Shown piece after piece: positions 1 to 6,775 of a DNA stretch of 11,233 nt. Within the stretch, counting starts at the first letter, position 1. Every line of letters starts with the position of its first letter. This DNA comes from JACMRI01 sp043778625 (GTDB lineage Bacteria; Bacteroidota; Bacteroidia; UBA4408). Under the pieces are notes generated by a model, which made no database searches, was not told the DNA's origin, and was given only the letters and a program-made list of their open reading frames with translations. The translations under genes were made by a program, and so were the position numbers. The stretch covers positions 1-11,233 of the forward strand of contig JAYWFU010000145.1 of NCBI GenBank assembly GCA_043778625.1, written 5' to 3'.

Positions 1-33
1 TGACACACTTAAATTAATAGGAAATTAACACCA

Positions 34-948
34 ATGAAATTTATACTACAACATGCTCTTTTACTATGTTCAGTAAGTACATTGGCACAAAACAGCACTA
101 CTCCCAAGGTTTGTTTTACGTTTGACGACCCACACACCAATACTCTGGCGGGTTACAGCTGGAACACTCGCAATGCACTAATTATTAATAAATTAAAGGC
201 TAATAACGTACAAGCCGTATTATTTGTATGTGGTATGCGCATTAATTCGTCAGCAGGCGATAGTTTGGTGCAATCTTGGGATAAGGCAGGGCATTTAATA
301 GCTAATCATTCATTTACACATAGCTATTATCATAGTAAGAAGTATAGCGTAACTGCCTTTAAAGCTGACTTTTTAAAAAATGATTCACTGATAAAACAGT
401 ATGTAAATTACACTAAATTATTTCGTTTTCCGTATTTGAAAGAAGGTAATACAATTGAAAAACGTAATAATGCACGCCACTTTATGGATAGCTTAAACTA
501 CGCTAATGGACACGTAACAATTGATGCGTCTGATTGGTATTACGATAGTCGATTGATTGACACCCTTACCAAAAATCCAACTATGGATATTACGCCCTAT
601 AAAACGGCTTACCTAACACATATTATTAACCGTGCAATGTTTTACGACAGTCTTGGCACAGTGCTTACTGGGCGCAAAATTAATCACACATTATTACTGC
701 ATCACAACTTGGTATCGGCCTTGTTTATTAACGATTTAATACAGCTATTCAAAACTAATGGATGGCTAATAACCACACCAACCGAAGCCTACAGCGACCC
801 TATAGTTAAAATAATCCCCAAGGTATTACCCGCTGGCGAAAGTTTATTGTGGTCAATAGCCAAGGAAAGTGGCAAATACGAAAGCATATTGCGTTACCCT
901 GCTGAGGACGAACAATACGAAAAAGCACTAATTGATGCTATAAAATAA
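34..948 (+). CDS. Secreted polysaccharide deacetylase family protein (NodB-like, CE4)
   Basis: Probably removes acetyl groups from an N- or O-acetylated polysaccharide (peptidoglycan, chitin-like or other glycan) outside the cytoplasm. The actual substrate cannot be read from the sequence. Residues 1-19 form a signal peptide (hydrophobic core LLLCSVSTLA, likely cut after LAQ). The NodB motifs appear in order: TFDD (29-32) with the catalytic and metal-binding aspartates, NHSFTH (91-96) with the two metal histidines H92 and H96, FRFPY (130-134), DASDW (165-169), and LLLHH (220-224) with the late catalytic histidine. All key residues are present, so the enzyme should be active. The length of 304 residues is normal for a single-domain member. 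The start is well set: an AGGA lies about 10 nt upstream and the signal peptide begins directly at the ATG. The next gene starts 2 nt after the stop, so the two are probably cotranscribed. Confidence 0.9.
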   Translation: MKFILQHALLLCSVSTLAQNSTTPKVCFTFDDPHTNTLAGYSWNTRNALIINKLKANNVQAVLFVCGMRINSSAGDSLVQSWDKAGHLIANHSFTHSYYHSKKYSVTAFKADFLKNDSLIKQYVNYTKLFRFPYLKEGNTIEKRNNARHFMDSLNYANGHVTIDASDWYYDSRLIDTLTKNPTMDITPYKTAYLTHIINRAMFYDSLGTVLTGRKINHTLLLHHNLVSALFINDLIQLFKTNGWLITTPTEAYSDPIVKIIPKVLPAGESLLWSIAKESGKYESILRYPAEDEQYEKALIDAIK

Positions 949-950
949 GT

Positions 951-1331
951 ATGAATACAATAGCTCCCCAAGCGTTAATTGAACGTAAGCAAATTTGGCT
1001 TGTTTTGTCTCAATTGTATTTAGATACGGAGTTAGACACTACCGATTTTGACACTATAATAAGTACATTAAAACAAACTACACTTTCGTTAGACGAAATT
1101 AAAAACATTGATTTGTACGAGGTTTTCCCATTATTACAAACTAACTTATTAAGTATGGCTGGTGTGTGGGACGGTTTTGATGAAGAGTGGCTCTACGAAA
1201 ATTGCGAAAAAAATTACACTAAAAGCCACAATAGTAACATATACCGCATTAGAATTAAGGTGTACAATTATTTTTTTTTATGGATGCACAATGATTATTG
1301 GCTACAAATTGAAAAAAGATGGAGCGCTTAA
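951..1331 (+). CDS. DUF7079-like small cytoplasmic protein, function unknown
   Basis: A protein of 126 residues with no signal peptide or membrane segment. I recognise the pattern of the uncharacterised DUF7079 family from memory. An N-terminal helix reads 'ERKQIWLVLSQLYLDTEL' (12-29), the middle has 'LSLDEIKNIDLYEVFPLLQ', and the signature 'NLLSMAGVWDGFDEEWL' lies at about 65-81. The rest of the C-terminal half is helical and aromatic (YNYFFLWMHNDYW). The family has no experimentally assigned role that I know of, so none is given. The gene begins 2 nt after the deacetylase stop, which suggests translational coupling in a two-gene operon, but no functional link is evident. The family assignment rests on memory of the motif and was not searched. 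Confidence 0.75.
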   Translation: MNTIAPQALIERKQIWLVLSQLYLDTELDTTDFDTIISTLKQTTLSLDEIKNIDLYEVFPLLQTNLLSMAGVWDGFDEEWLYENCEKNYTKSHNSNIYRIRIKVYNYFFLWMHNDYWLQIEKRWSA

Positions 1332-1482
1332 CTTTTGCTATCAATTATATTTTGCTATAAACGTTTATTATTTGAAAAATGTCATACCATATCCTCTATT
1401 AATGACAATATGTACGTAAACTAGTATTAGGTATAACTATTGGTAATTATTAGCAATTATTTAAAATATTACACCATAAATT

Positions 1483-2625
1483 ATGTCTAAAAGAGATTAT
1501 TACGAAGTACTGGGCGTATCAAAAAATGCCGAAGCCGACGAGATTAAAAAAACGTACCGTAAACTTGCTATGAAATATCACCCTGATAAAAACCCAGGGG
1601 ACAAAGCATCTGAAGAAAAATTTAAAGAGGCCGCTGAAGCTTATGAAGTACTAAGTAGCCCCGAAAAACGCCAACGCTACAACCAAGTTGGGCACGCTGG
1701 TATGGGTGGAGCAAGTGGAGGAGGTCGTGGGCATGGTGGTATGGATATGGATGATATATTTAGCCAGTTCAGCGACATATTTGGTAATAATGGGGGAGGA
1801 GGTAGAGGTAGTTCTCAACGCCAACGTGTAAATAAAGGTACTAACTTACGTATTAAGTTAAAACTCAATTTAAACGAAATAGCTACAGGTATTGAAAAGA
1901 AAATAAAAGTAAATAAATTTGTAAACTGTACTACCTGCGCTGGTTCAGGAGCCGCTAGTGGCAGGGGCTTTACAACTTGTACAACTTGTAAAGGACACGG
2001 GCAAGTTACTCGCCTTGTAAACACAATGCTTGGGCAAATGCAAACTACACAAACCTGCCCTAGTTGCGCTGGCGAAGGCAAAATAATTACTGACAAATGT
2101 AAACCTTGTGCTGGCGAGGGAATTGTGCGTGGCGAAGAGCAAATAAGCATACAAGTACCCGCAGGAGTTGCCGATGGTATGCAACTTAACGTAAGTGGCA
2201 AAGGCAATGCAGCTGCACGTGGCGGCATTAATGGTGATTTAATTGTGCTTATTGAGGAAGAAGCGCACCCAGTATTAAAACGCGATGGTAACAATTTAAT
2301 ATACGAACACTACATTAATTTTGCTGATGCAGTATTAGGTAGCTCTATTGAAGTGCCAACGGTTGACGGTAAGGCAAGCGTAAAATTAGACGCAGGCGTA
2401 CAATCAGGTAAAATATTGCGCTTACGAGGTAAGGGATTACCTGAAGTGCAATCCTATAACAAAGGCGATTTATTAGTAAATATAAATATTTGGACTCCGC
2501 AAGAGTTAAACAAAGAAGAGAAAGAAATACTAGAAAAATTACGCACCAGCGAAAATTTTAGACCACAACCTACAGGCAAGGAAAAAGGTTTTTTTGAACG
2601 TATGAAAGAAATGTTTAATCATTAA
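1483..2625 (+). CDS. dnaJ: Chaperone protein DnaJ (type I Hsp40)
   Basis: Co-chaperone that binds unfolded protein and stimulates the ATPase of DnaK in the cytoplasm. It is a complete type I architecture of 380 residues, a typical length. The J domain spans about 1-70 with the DnaK-activating HPD at 33-35. A Gly/Phe-rich linker spans about 71-110 (GGASGGGRGHGG, GNNGGGGRG). The cysteine-rich zinc domain has four CxxCxGxG repeats at 149-156, 166-173, 192-199 and 206-213, binding two zinc ions. The C-terminal substrate-binding domains follow, ending in FFERMKEMFNH. The start is fixed by the conserved N-terminal sequence MSKRDYYEVLGV. grpE, often the upstream partner in Bacteroidota, is not here: the 151 nt upstream are AT-rich and hold no gene. 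It converges with the GH3 gene, with only 6 nt between the stop codons. Confidence 0.97.
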   Translation: MSKRDYYEVLGVSKNAEADEIKKTYRKLAMKYHPDKNPGDKASEEKFKEAAEAYEVLSSPEKRQRYNQVGHAGMGGASGGGRGHGGMDMDDIFSQFSDIFGNNGGGGRGSSQRQRVNKGTNLRIKLKLNLNEIATGIEKKIKVNKFVNCTTCAGSGAASGRGFTTCTTCKGHGQVTRLVNTMLGQMQTTQTCPSCAGEGKIITDKCKPCAGEGIVRGEEQISIQVPAGVADGMQLNVSGKGNAAARGGINGDLIVLIEEEAHPVLKRDGNNLIYEHYINFADAVLGSSIEVPTVDGKASVKLDAGVQSGKILRLRGKGLPEVQSYNKGDLLVNINIWTPQELNKEEKEILEKLRTSENFRPQPTGKEKGFFERMKEMFNH

Positions 2626-2631
2626 AAAAGT

Positions 2632-4161
2632 TTAATCAATTCTGCTATCGCAGGATAGTATTTGGTTGTAAAATTCGCGTGAGTTGCTTAAACGAGGCAC
2701 TTTGTATTGCCCGCCAAGTTTGTTGTGTTGTTGTAACCAACGGTAAAATGTACCTTGGCTAACAGCAGTAACGGTAGGTAATTGTAATAATATATCATTG
2801 CTTCGTTTGGCTTCATAATCGCTGTTTTGCCCTTTTAAATTATCATCTAACAATTGAGTAAATTCAGCTAAATTATTAGGAGGCGTTTCAAATTCTATTA
2901 ACCACTGGTGGCATGCTTTGTTAGCATTACTCATTAACAATGGTGCTGCAGTATAGTTACTAATTATCGTAGCTAATTGTTGGCAAGTTTGTTTTAGTGC
3001 TTCATCAGCGTTGTGTACCATAAGCTCTTCGCCAAAGGCATTTATAAAATGTTTAGTACGCCCTACTATTTTAAATTTATGGGGAGTAATGCTGGTAAAC
3101 ATAATTGTATCGCCTAACATATAACGCCACAAGCCTGCATTGGTAGTTATTATTAGCGCATAGCACACGTTAAGCATCACGCCATCAAGCATTACTACAG
3201 TATCGGTTAGGTTACCGTTAGCATCAATAGTTGCAAATTCGTAAAAGATGCCGTAGTCCAGCATCAACAACATATCATGATAGTGGTTAGTATCTTGTAT
3301 GCCAAAAAAACCTTCGGAAGCACTGTATAGCTGATAGTAGTGCATATTTCCATTAGGGAACAACTGGTTAAATTGCGTCTGATAAGGAGCAAAATTTATT
3401 CCTCCATTAAAAAAAACTTCTACATTAGGCCATAGCTCTGTAATGGTGTTTTTGCCTGATTGTTGCAATATGTAATTGCACAGTACTAACATCCAACTAG
3501 GCACACCACTTAGGCTTACAATGTTTTGATTGGCGCAAGTAGCGTACAATTGTGTTAGTTTTTCGTCCCAATTATCCAGCAAGGCTACATCAATTTTTGG
3601 GGCACGATAAAACTCTGCCCACGAGGGTAAGTTTTGCATAATAATGGCCGAAAGGTCGCCAGCGTAGCTTTGCGAATCATCGTTACGCAAATCGTTTATT
3701 TTGAGGCTACCACCAAGCGCTAAATTTTTACCTGTAAATAACTGTGTGTCTTCGTTATTCATGCAATACAAGGTAAGCATGTCTTTACCACCTTTGTAGT
3801 GGCAGTTTTCTAAGGCGCTTTTGCTTACGGGTATATACTTGCTTTTATGGCCTGTGGTACCCGATGATTTTGCAAAAAAAGAAATTTCTTCGTTCCAAAA
3901 TATATTTTGTTCGCCCTGCATGCACCTATTAATCAAGGGTTGAATATCCTCGTAGTGTACAATAGGCACCATATTTTTGTACTGTTGATAATTAGTGATG
4001 TGTGCAAAATTGTATTTAATACCGTACTCTGTATTTTTGGCTTCGCCTAATAGTTTTTCTAGGCATTCCGTTTGCACTTCGTACGGGTATTTAATAAATA
4101 ACTCTATCTGATGAAAACGTTTTTTCATCAACCACGACATTATAGAGTTTATTACATACAT
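2632..4161 (-). CDS. GH3 auxin-responsive promoter family protein (acyl-adenylating enzyme)
   Basis: Member of the ANL-like adenylate-forming superfamily, GH3 branch. In plants these enzymes activate a carboxylic acid with ATP and couple it to an amino acid. Bacterial homologues are common in Bacteroidota and their substrates are unknown. Seen here: the phosphate-binding loop SSGTTGHKSK at 99-108, the family motif YQLYSASEGFFGIQD at 276-290, the nucleotide-contacting GLWRYMLGD at 343-351, and a C-terminal KLGGQYKVPRLSNSREF segment at about 481-497 typical of bacterial members. At 509 residues it is full length, with no signal peptide, so it is presumably cytoplasmic. All core motifs are intact. 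The gene stands alone: its stop faces dnaJ and about 130 nt of AT-rich sequence separate it from the next minus-strand gene, so it may have its own promoter. Confidence 0.9.
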   Translation of the reverse strand: MYVINSIMSWLMKKRFHQIELFIKYPYEVQTECLEKLLGEAKNTEYGIKYNFAHITNYQQYKNMVPIVHYEDIQPLINRCMQGEQNIFWNEEISFFAKSSGTTGHKSKYIPVSKSALENCHYKGGKDMLTLYCMNNEDTQLFTGKNLALGGSLKINDLRNDDSQSYAGDLSAIIMQNLPSWAEFYRAPKIDVALLDNWDEKLTQLYATCANQNIVSLSGVPSWMLVLCNYILQQSGKNTITELWPNVEVFFNGGINFAPYQTQFNQLFPNGNMHYYQLYSASEGFFGIQDTNHYHDMLLMLDYGIFYEFATIDANGNLTDTVVMLDGVMLNVCYALIITTNAGLWRYMLGDTIMFTSITPHKFKIVGRTKHFINAFGEELMVHNADEALKQTCQQLATIISNYTAAPLLMSNANKACHQWLIEFETPPNNLAEFTQLLDDNLKGQNSDYEAKRSNDILLQLPTVTAVSQGTFYRWLQQHNKLGGQYKVPRLSNSREFYNQILSCDSRID

Positions 4162-4290
4162 GCTTTTTAATTGATAATTACTGCAACTTAAATTCCATAT
4201 AAATATAAAGTTAATTTTATTGAATATAAGTTAAAATATCGCGCTAGCCTAAATTGCTTGGCTACTTAACGCTTGGACTGGTGGGGGTAA

Positions 4291-4635
4291 CTAATTATTT
4301 TCATGGTATTCTAATAACATTGACTTATAATCATCATATTGTAAATTTTCAAGTAAGTAGAACTTGAAGTCTATCAATGATATTTGTGTTGGATAAATTT
4401 TATAAATACCCTTAATAAAATGCTCTTTGGCAGTTATATGTAATAAGACATACACAACCCATGCAGCTAACTCTTCCCAATCATTCCCTTCTGAATTTTG
4501 CGCTGCATTATCCCAAGAGAGTATTAAATTATTACAAATAAAACCGTCGTTTTCGTGTATTACTAAACTGTCCGAAATATTTATCTCGTTTGGCCAATAA
4601 TTTAATGTGTTATTTAATAATTCGTATGCTTTCAT
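4291..4635 (-). CDS. Hypothetical protein, 114 residues
   Basis: I do not recognise this family. It is a small acidic protein without signal peptide. A short hydrophobic and aromatic stretch (WEELAAWVVYVLLHI, about 53-67) is more likely a buried helix than a membrane segment, because charged residues flank it closely. The C-terminus, LENLQYDDYKSMLLEYHENN, is helical and acidic. Reasons to believe it is real: an ATG with an AGGA about 14 nt upstream, ordinary AT-rich codon use like its neighbours, and a 14-nt leader motif identical to one upstream of the deacetylase gene (positions 15-28 versus 4639-4652, opposite strand). The upstream side is a gene-free, repeat-rich stretch. Its size and acidity resemble orphan immunity proteins, but nothing else supports that. 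Confidence 0.6.
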   Translation of the reverse strand: MKAYELLNNTLNYWPNEINISDSLVIHENDGFICNNLILSWDNAAQNSEGNDWEELAAWVVYVLLHITAKEHFIKGIYKIYPTQISLIDFKFYLLENLQYDDYKSMLLEYHENN

Positions 4636-4828
4636 CTTTTAATTTCCTATTATATTACCATCTATACTTGTTCTGTTAACTGTTACCACCTTGTTTAGAA
4701 AAGCCTTTTGTCCCTAATAAGATAAAATTTAAATTGTTTTTCCAGTATTACCAAAGTTGCAACTCGTATTTAATGCTAGCGAGAGCTTATGAATTATGGC
4801 GGAGCACAATAGGTATTGTTTTTTTTTA

Positions 4829-4856
4829 ATAAAGTGCTAATGTAGTAGCACTTTAT
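4829..4856. repeat. Perfect 11-bp inverted repeat
   Basis: The arms at 4829-4839 (ATAAAGTGCTA) and 4846-4856 are perfectly complementary around a 6-nt loop. A T-run lies before the left arm (4819-4827, broken only at the edge) and none follows the right arm. In the plus direction this does not fit an intrinsic terminator, and in the minus direction the stem is followed by A residues, so it does not fit there either. Confidence 0.8.
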
Positions 4857-4870
4857 GATACCCGAATGTA

Positions 4871-4900
4871 ATTTTTGGTTGAAATTTTTCAACCAAAAAT
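4871..4900. repeat. Perfect 14-bp inverted repeat with 2-nt centre
   Basis: The left arm ATTTTTGGTTGAAA (4871-4884) and right arm TTTCAACCAAAAAT (4887-4900) are exact reverse complements separated by TT. The outer ends are T-rich on the left and A-rich on the right, the reverse of an intrinsic terminator. It could be a cruciform or a protein-binding palindrome. The same polarity is seen in the 62-bp palindrome at 7878-7939. Confidence 0.85.
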
Positions 4901-4913
4901 AGACATGCTACCA

Positions 4914-4936
4914 AAAACGGATATTCGTACCGTTTT
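4914..4936. repeat. 7-bp inverted repeat sharing a 12-mer with the large palindrome
   Basis: AAAACGG (4914-4920) and CCGTTTT (4930-4936) flank a 9-nt spacer. The 12-mer AAAAACGGATAT at 4913-4924 is identical to the left centre of the 62-bp palindrome (7899-7910). This suggests a common origin or a shared binding site. Confidence 0.6.
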
Positions 4937-5178
4937 ATGCCACTTCTCCGTGGGGAATTATGCTAATACTTGCACTATGGGTAAGCGGGTTTTGATTTCG
5001 GGAATTTGCATTGTGTTAGTTGTTGATAATTTTTAATTCGTCTTATAGGACATAAAATAAGCCATAAAAGACGGATTTAAAAACAATCAAAAAAGTTAAT
5101 TATTAACAATAAGACGTTTTTATACATAACTAAATCTTTTTATTTGCTATTTTTACACTAAAATTAATTCTTATAGTA

Positions 5179-5530
5179 ATGAAAAAACTAAGCGACCGAA
5201 TACAAGCACTACGTAAAGACAAAGATTTAACCCAAGCTGAATAAGCCAAAAAAAACTGGTGTTTCGCTTACGCAAATGGCTCGTTACGAAACCAAGGGAA
5301 TACAACCTCCTGCAGATGTGCTAATGAAACTTGCCAATGTGTTTGGAACAACCGTAGATTATTTAGTGAACGGCGCCACTGAAGATAAAGCTAAAGCTCA
5401 ACTCAAAGATGCTGAATTGTTGCAACAATTTAAAGATGTAGAACTACTAAACGATAAAGATAAAAGCGTAGTAAAAACATTAATTGATGCCTTTTTAATG
5501 CGAAAACAACTACTGCAAATTGTAAGATAA
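5179..5530 (+). pseudogene. XRE-family HTH regulator, disrupted by nonsense codon and frameshift
   Basis: The N-terminal piece from ATG 5179 reads MKKLSDRIQALRKDKDLTQAE, the usual start of a small Cro/C1-type helix-turn-helix repressor. The next codon, 5242-5244, is TAA where the family normally has Leu (TQAELAKK). TTA to TAA would be a single change. Four codons later a run of eight A's (5248-5255) shifts the frame by +1; seven A's would restore TGVSLTQMARYETKG. From ATG 5276 the rest is open: the end of the HTH, then PPADVLMKLANVFGTTVDYLVNG, then an acidic helical tail to 5530. The 84-residue downstream frame lacks most of the DNA-binding domain and is unlikely to work alone. An intact copy would be about 117 residues and may have regulated the antitoxin/toxin pair that follows 26 nt downstream. 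Confidence 0.85.
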
Positions 5531-5556
5531 TAACCACAATATAACATAACTAAACC

Positions 5557-5799
5557 ATGGCTTTAGCATCTAATTCATTTCAGCTCCCCTTGTCCTTTAC
5601 GCAAGTACTCGAACTGATTAAGCAATTACCTTTTGAACAAAAAAAGAAACTCGCAAAAGTACTTCAAAAAGAAACCATTACCGACCCGTATATAATACCG
5701 CAGGAACACCAAGATATGGTGCTAAACCGCATTAATACTGATAAAGAAGAGGATATGATGGATTGGGCAGACGCCCGAAAAAAATTAGCTCGTAAATAA
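5557..5799 (+). CDS. Antitoxin-like protein of a type II (ParE/RelE-type) addiction module
   Basis: A protein of 80 residues with two parts. The N-terminal helical segment, LPLSFTQVLELIKQLPFEQKKKLAKVLQKE (about 10-39), is probably the dimerisation or DNA-binding part. The C-terminal segment, IPQEHQDMVLNRI and then EEDMMDWADARKKL (about 47-77), resembles the toxin-wrapping tail of addiction-module antitoxins (pattern 'IPxWHxxxVxxR...WEEAKKxL'). Its stop overlaps the start of the toxin frame (TAATG, 5797-5801), the classic translational coupling of antitoxin-toxin pairs. The reading frame is intact while its regulator-like neighbour and the toxin are both broken. That order of decay is expected, since an antitoxin is harmless without its toxin. 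The family call comes from gene order and the tail pattern; no search was made. Confidence 0.7.
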   Translation: MALASNSFQLPLSFTQVLELIKQLPFEQKKKLAKVLQKETITDPYIIPQEHQDMVLNRINTDKEEDMMDWADARKKLARK

Positions 5800-6092
5800 T
5801 GAACTACGCAATAAAAATTAATAAGCGTGCGTATACGGATATTGAAAAAGCAATAAACTACTATGACGAGCAATAACAAGGACTAGGAGACAAGTTTCTT
5901 AATGCCGTTGACCAAACTATACATGCAATAGCCGTTACTCCGCATTTTGGAATGCGCTACGCAAATGTAAGATGCCTACTCGTTAAAAACTACACTTACA
6001 TGGTACACTATACCTTTAACGAAACCACACACATAGCAACTATTAGAGCCATAATAAATACACGCAAAAACCCTAAAACAAGTTGGTTGTAA
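5799..6092 (+). pseudogene. ParE/RelE-superfamily toxin with in-frame stop at codon 26
   Basis: Read straight through, the frame encodes 97 sense positions with one internal TAA. The N-terminus MNYAIKINKRAYTDIEKAINYYDEQ leads to TAA (5874-5876), then QGLGDKFLNAVDQTIHAI, PHFGMRYANVRCLLVKNYTYMVHYTFNE, and a final IRAIINTRKNPKTSWL with stop at 6090-6092. The layout is that of the ParE/RelE fold: an N-terminal strand, the 'A..DI..ai.yY..q..gLG..F' helical pair, then 'R.......f.y...Y' strands and a C-terminal 'v..I.htrrnP..W' strand. CAA or GAA is the likely ancestral codon, so one substitution explains the lesion. No good internal restart exists near the break, so the toxin should be inactive unless the stop is suppressed. 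Active relatives are mRNA interferases or gyrase poisons; which type this was cannot be told. Confidence 0.85.
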
Positions 6093-6099
6093 AACAACA

Positions 6100-6123
6100 A
6101 AAGCCCTGCACCTGCAGGGCTTT
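6100..6123. terminator. Hairpin terminator after the toxin/antitoxin cassette
   Basis: The arms AAAGCCCTGCA (6100-6110) and TGCAGGGCTTT (6113-6123) are perfectly complementary. The stem begins 7 nt after the toxin frame stop. In the plus direction it is followed by TTTATACTTTTTAT, a broken U-tract. In the minus direction the stem is followed by TTGTTGTTTTAC, so it may also end transcription from the lipoprotein gene that stops at 6236. It is the only good terminator candidate between these convergent units. Confidence 0.7.
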
Positions 6124-6235
6124 ATACTTTTTATACCGTTTATGAATACCAGCAACATGCTGGCACAGCTACAACTATATGGCTATTTTATGCTTGCGCC
6201 AGCGGGGGCTTTGTTATTGTTATTCAATAGTCCTT

Positions 6236-6775
6236 CTATTCTTTTGTGAAGCTGTATAAATCGCCTCCGTCTTTAGTACAGTTTATGAAAATCTGATTCG
6301 GGATGCTATCCAAAAAACTGATTGCCGTTGTTTGATTGCAGTTTTTATCACTGTATCTAAACACCAAATTTGAGCCTTCTATTTTGGTTGGCACGCTCAA
6401 TTCTCCCCCAACGTAATAACAACCGATATTTTCATTCATTTTATTATAAAGAAACACATATCCTTTAGCATGTTTTGCATCTACGTATTGCCCAAAATAA
6501 TTAATTGCATTTAGAAATTTTATTGTATCACTTTTAGCTGTAGAAATATATCCTAAATAGGTAAGTTTAAACTCGTTAATATTCTTTTCTTCTATTTTGA
6601 AAAAGTACTCTTGACCTACTCTGTTTTCATCTAACACAATCTTCATGCATTTTTCATAATACTCTTCTTTCTTAATATACTTATCAGGACGTTTTTTACT
6701 GGTACAACCTACTAAAACAATTAGTAAAATTTGTGCACAAAGGAAAATTTTATTTCGTCTATTTATTATTTGCAT
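6236..6775 (-). CDS. Lipoprotein, putative immunity protein for the RHS lysozyme-like toxin
   Basis: A protein of 179 residues from the chosen ATG at 6775. A longer frame opens at 6796, but the signal peptide begins right after the chosen start (MQIINRRNKIFLCAQILLIVLVGC). The lipobox is LVGC with the lipid-carrying cysteine at residue 24, so the mature protein is anchored to a membrane facing the periplasm. The mature part is charged and rich in strands, with aromatic residues and a Cys in each of several segments (CMKIV, GCYYVG, NCNQ, NCTKDGG). I recognise no family. The start lies inside the end of the RHS gene (10-nt overlap), which implies coupled translation. A periplasmic immunity lipoprotein is what a peptidoglycan-cutting toxin would need, since the target lies in the same compartment. 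The immunity role is inferred from position, overlap and location. Confidence 0.75.
   Translation of the reverse strand: MQIINRRNKIFLCAQILLIVLVGCTSKKRPDKYIKKEEYYEKCMKIVLDENRVGQEYFFKIEEKNINEFKLTYLGYISTAKSDTIKFLNAINYFGQYVDAKHAKGYVFLYNKMNENIGCYYVGGELSVPTKIEGSNLVFRYSDKNCNQTTAISFLDSIPNQIFINCTKDGGDLYSFTKE

Larger units (their letters stand above)
4636..5178. other. Gene-free stretch with clustered inverted repeats
   Basis: No open frame of meaningful length or recognisable protein remnant was found on either strand. The central part (4829-4936) holds three back-to-back inverted repeats, listed separately. The last 80 nt before the XRE pseudogene are very AT-rich and contain TATTTTTA at 5148-5155, one base off the Bacteroidota -7 consensus TAnnTTTG and 31 nt before the ATG. 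No clear -33 partner was seen, so this is only a weak promoter candidate. Confidence 0.6.

Noticed and set aside
1162..1419. 85-codon plus-strand frame overlapping the DUF7079-like gene
   Set aside because: Different frame from the recognisable family motif, no family resemblance and no start signal; a shadow frame.
1815..2294. 159-codon minus-strand open frame inside dnaJ
   Set aside because: Antisense shadow of the conserved, full-length dnaJ coding sequence.
4235..4266. Terminator after the 114-residue gene (TAGCC...GGCTA hairpin)
   Set aside because: The stem is only about 6 bp with a 10-nt loop, and no U-tract follows directly on the minus strand.
5179..5876. Reassigned or suppressed TAA codons
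   Set aside because: The expected residues at the two sites differ (Leu and Gln/Glu), one gene also has a frameshift, and TAA is the normal stop of several intact genes in the window.
5664..6158. Minus-strand frames of 71 and 60 codons across the antitoxin and toxin
   Set aside because: They lie antisense to the recognisable antitoxin and ParE/RelE-like sequence and show no domain of their own.
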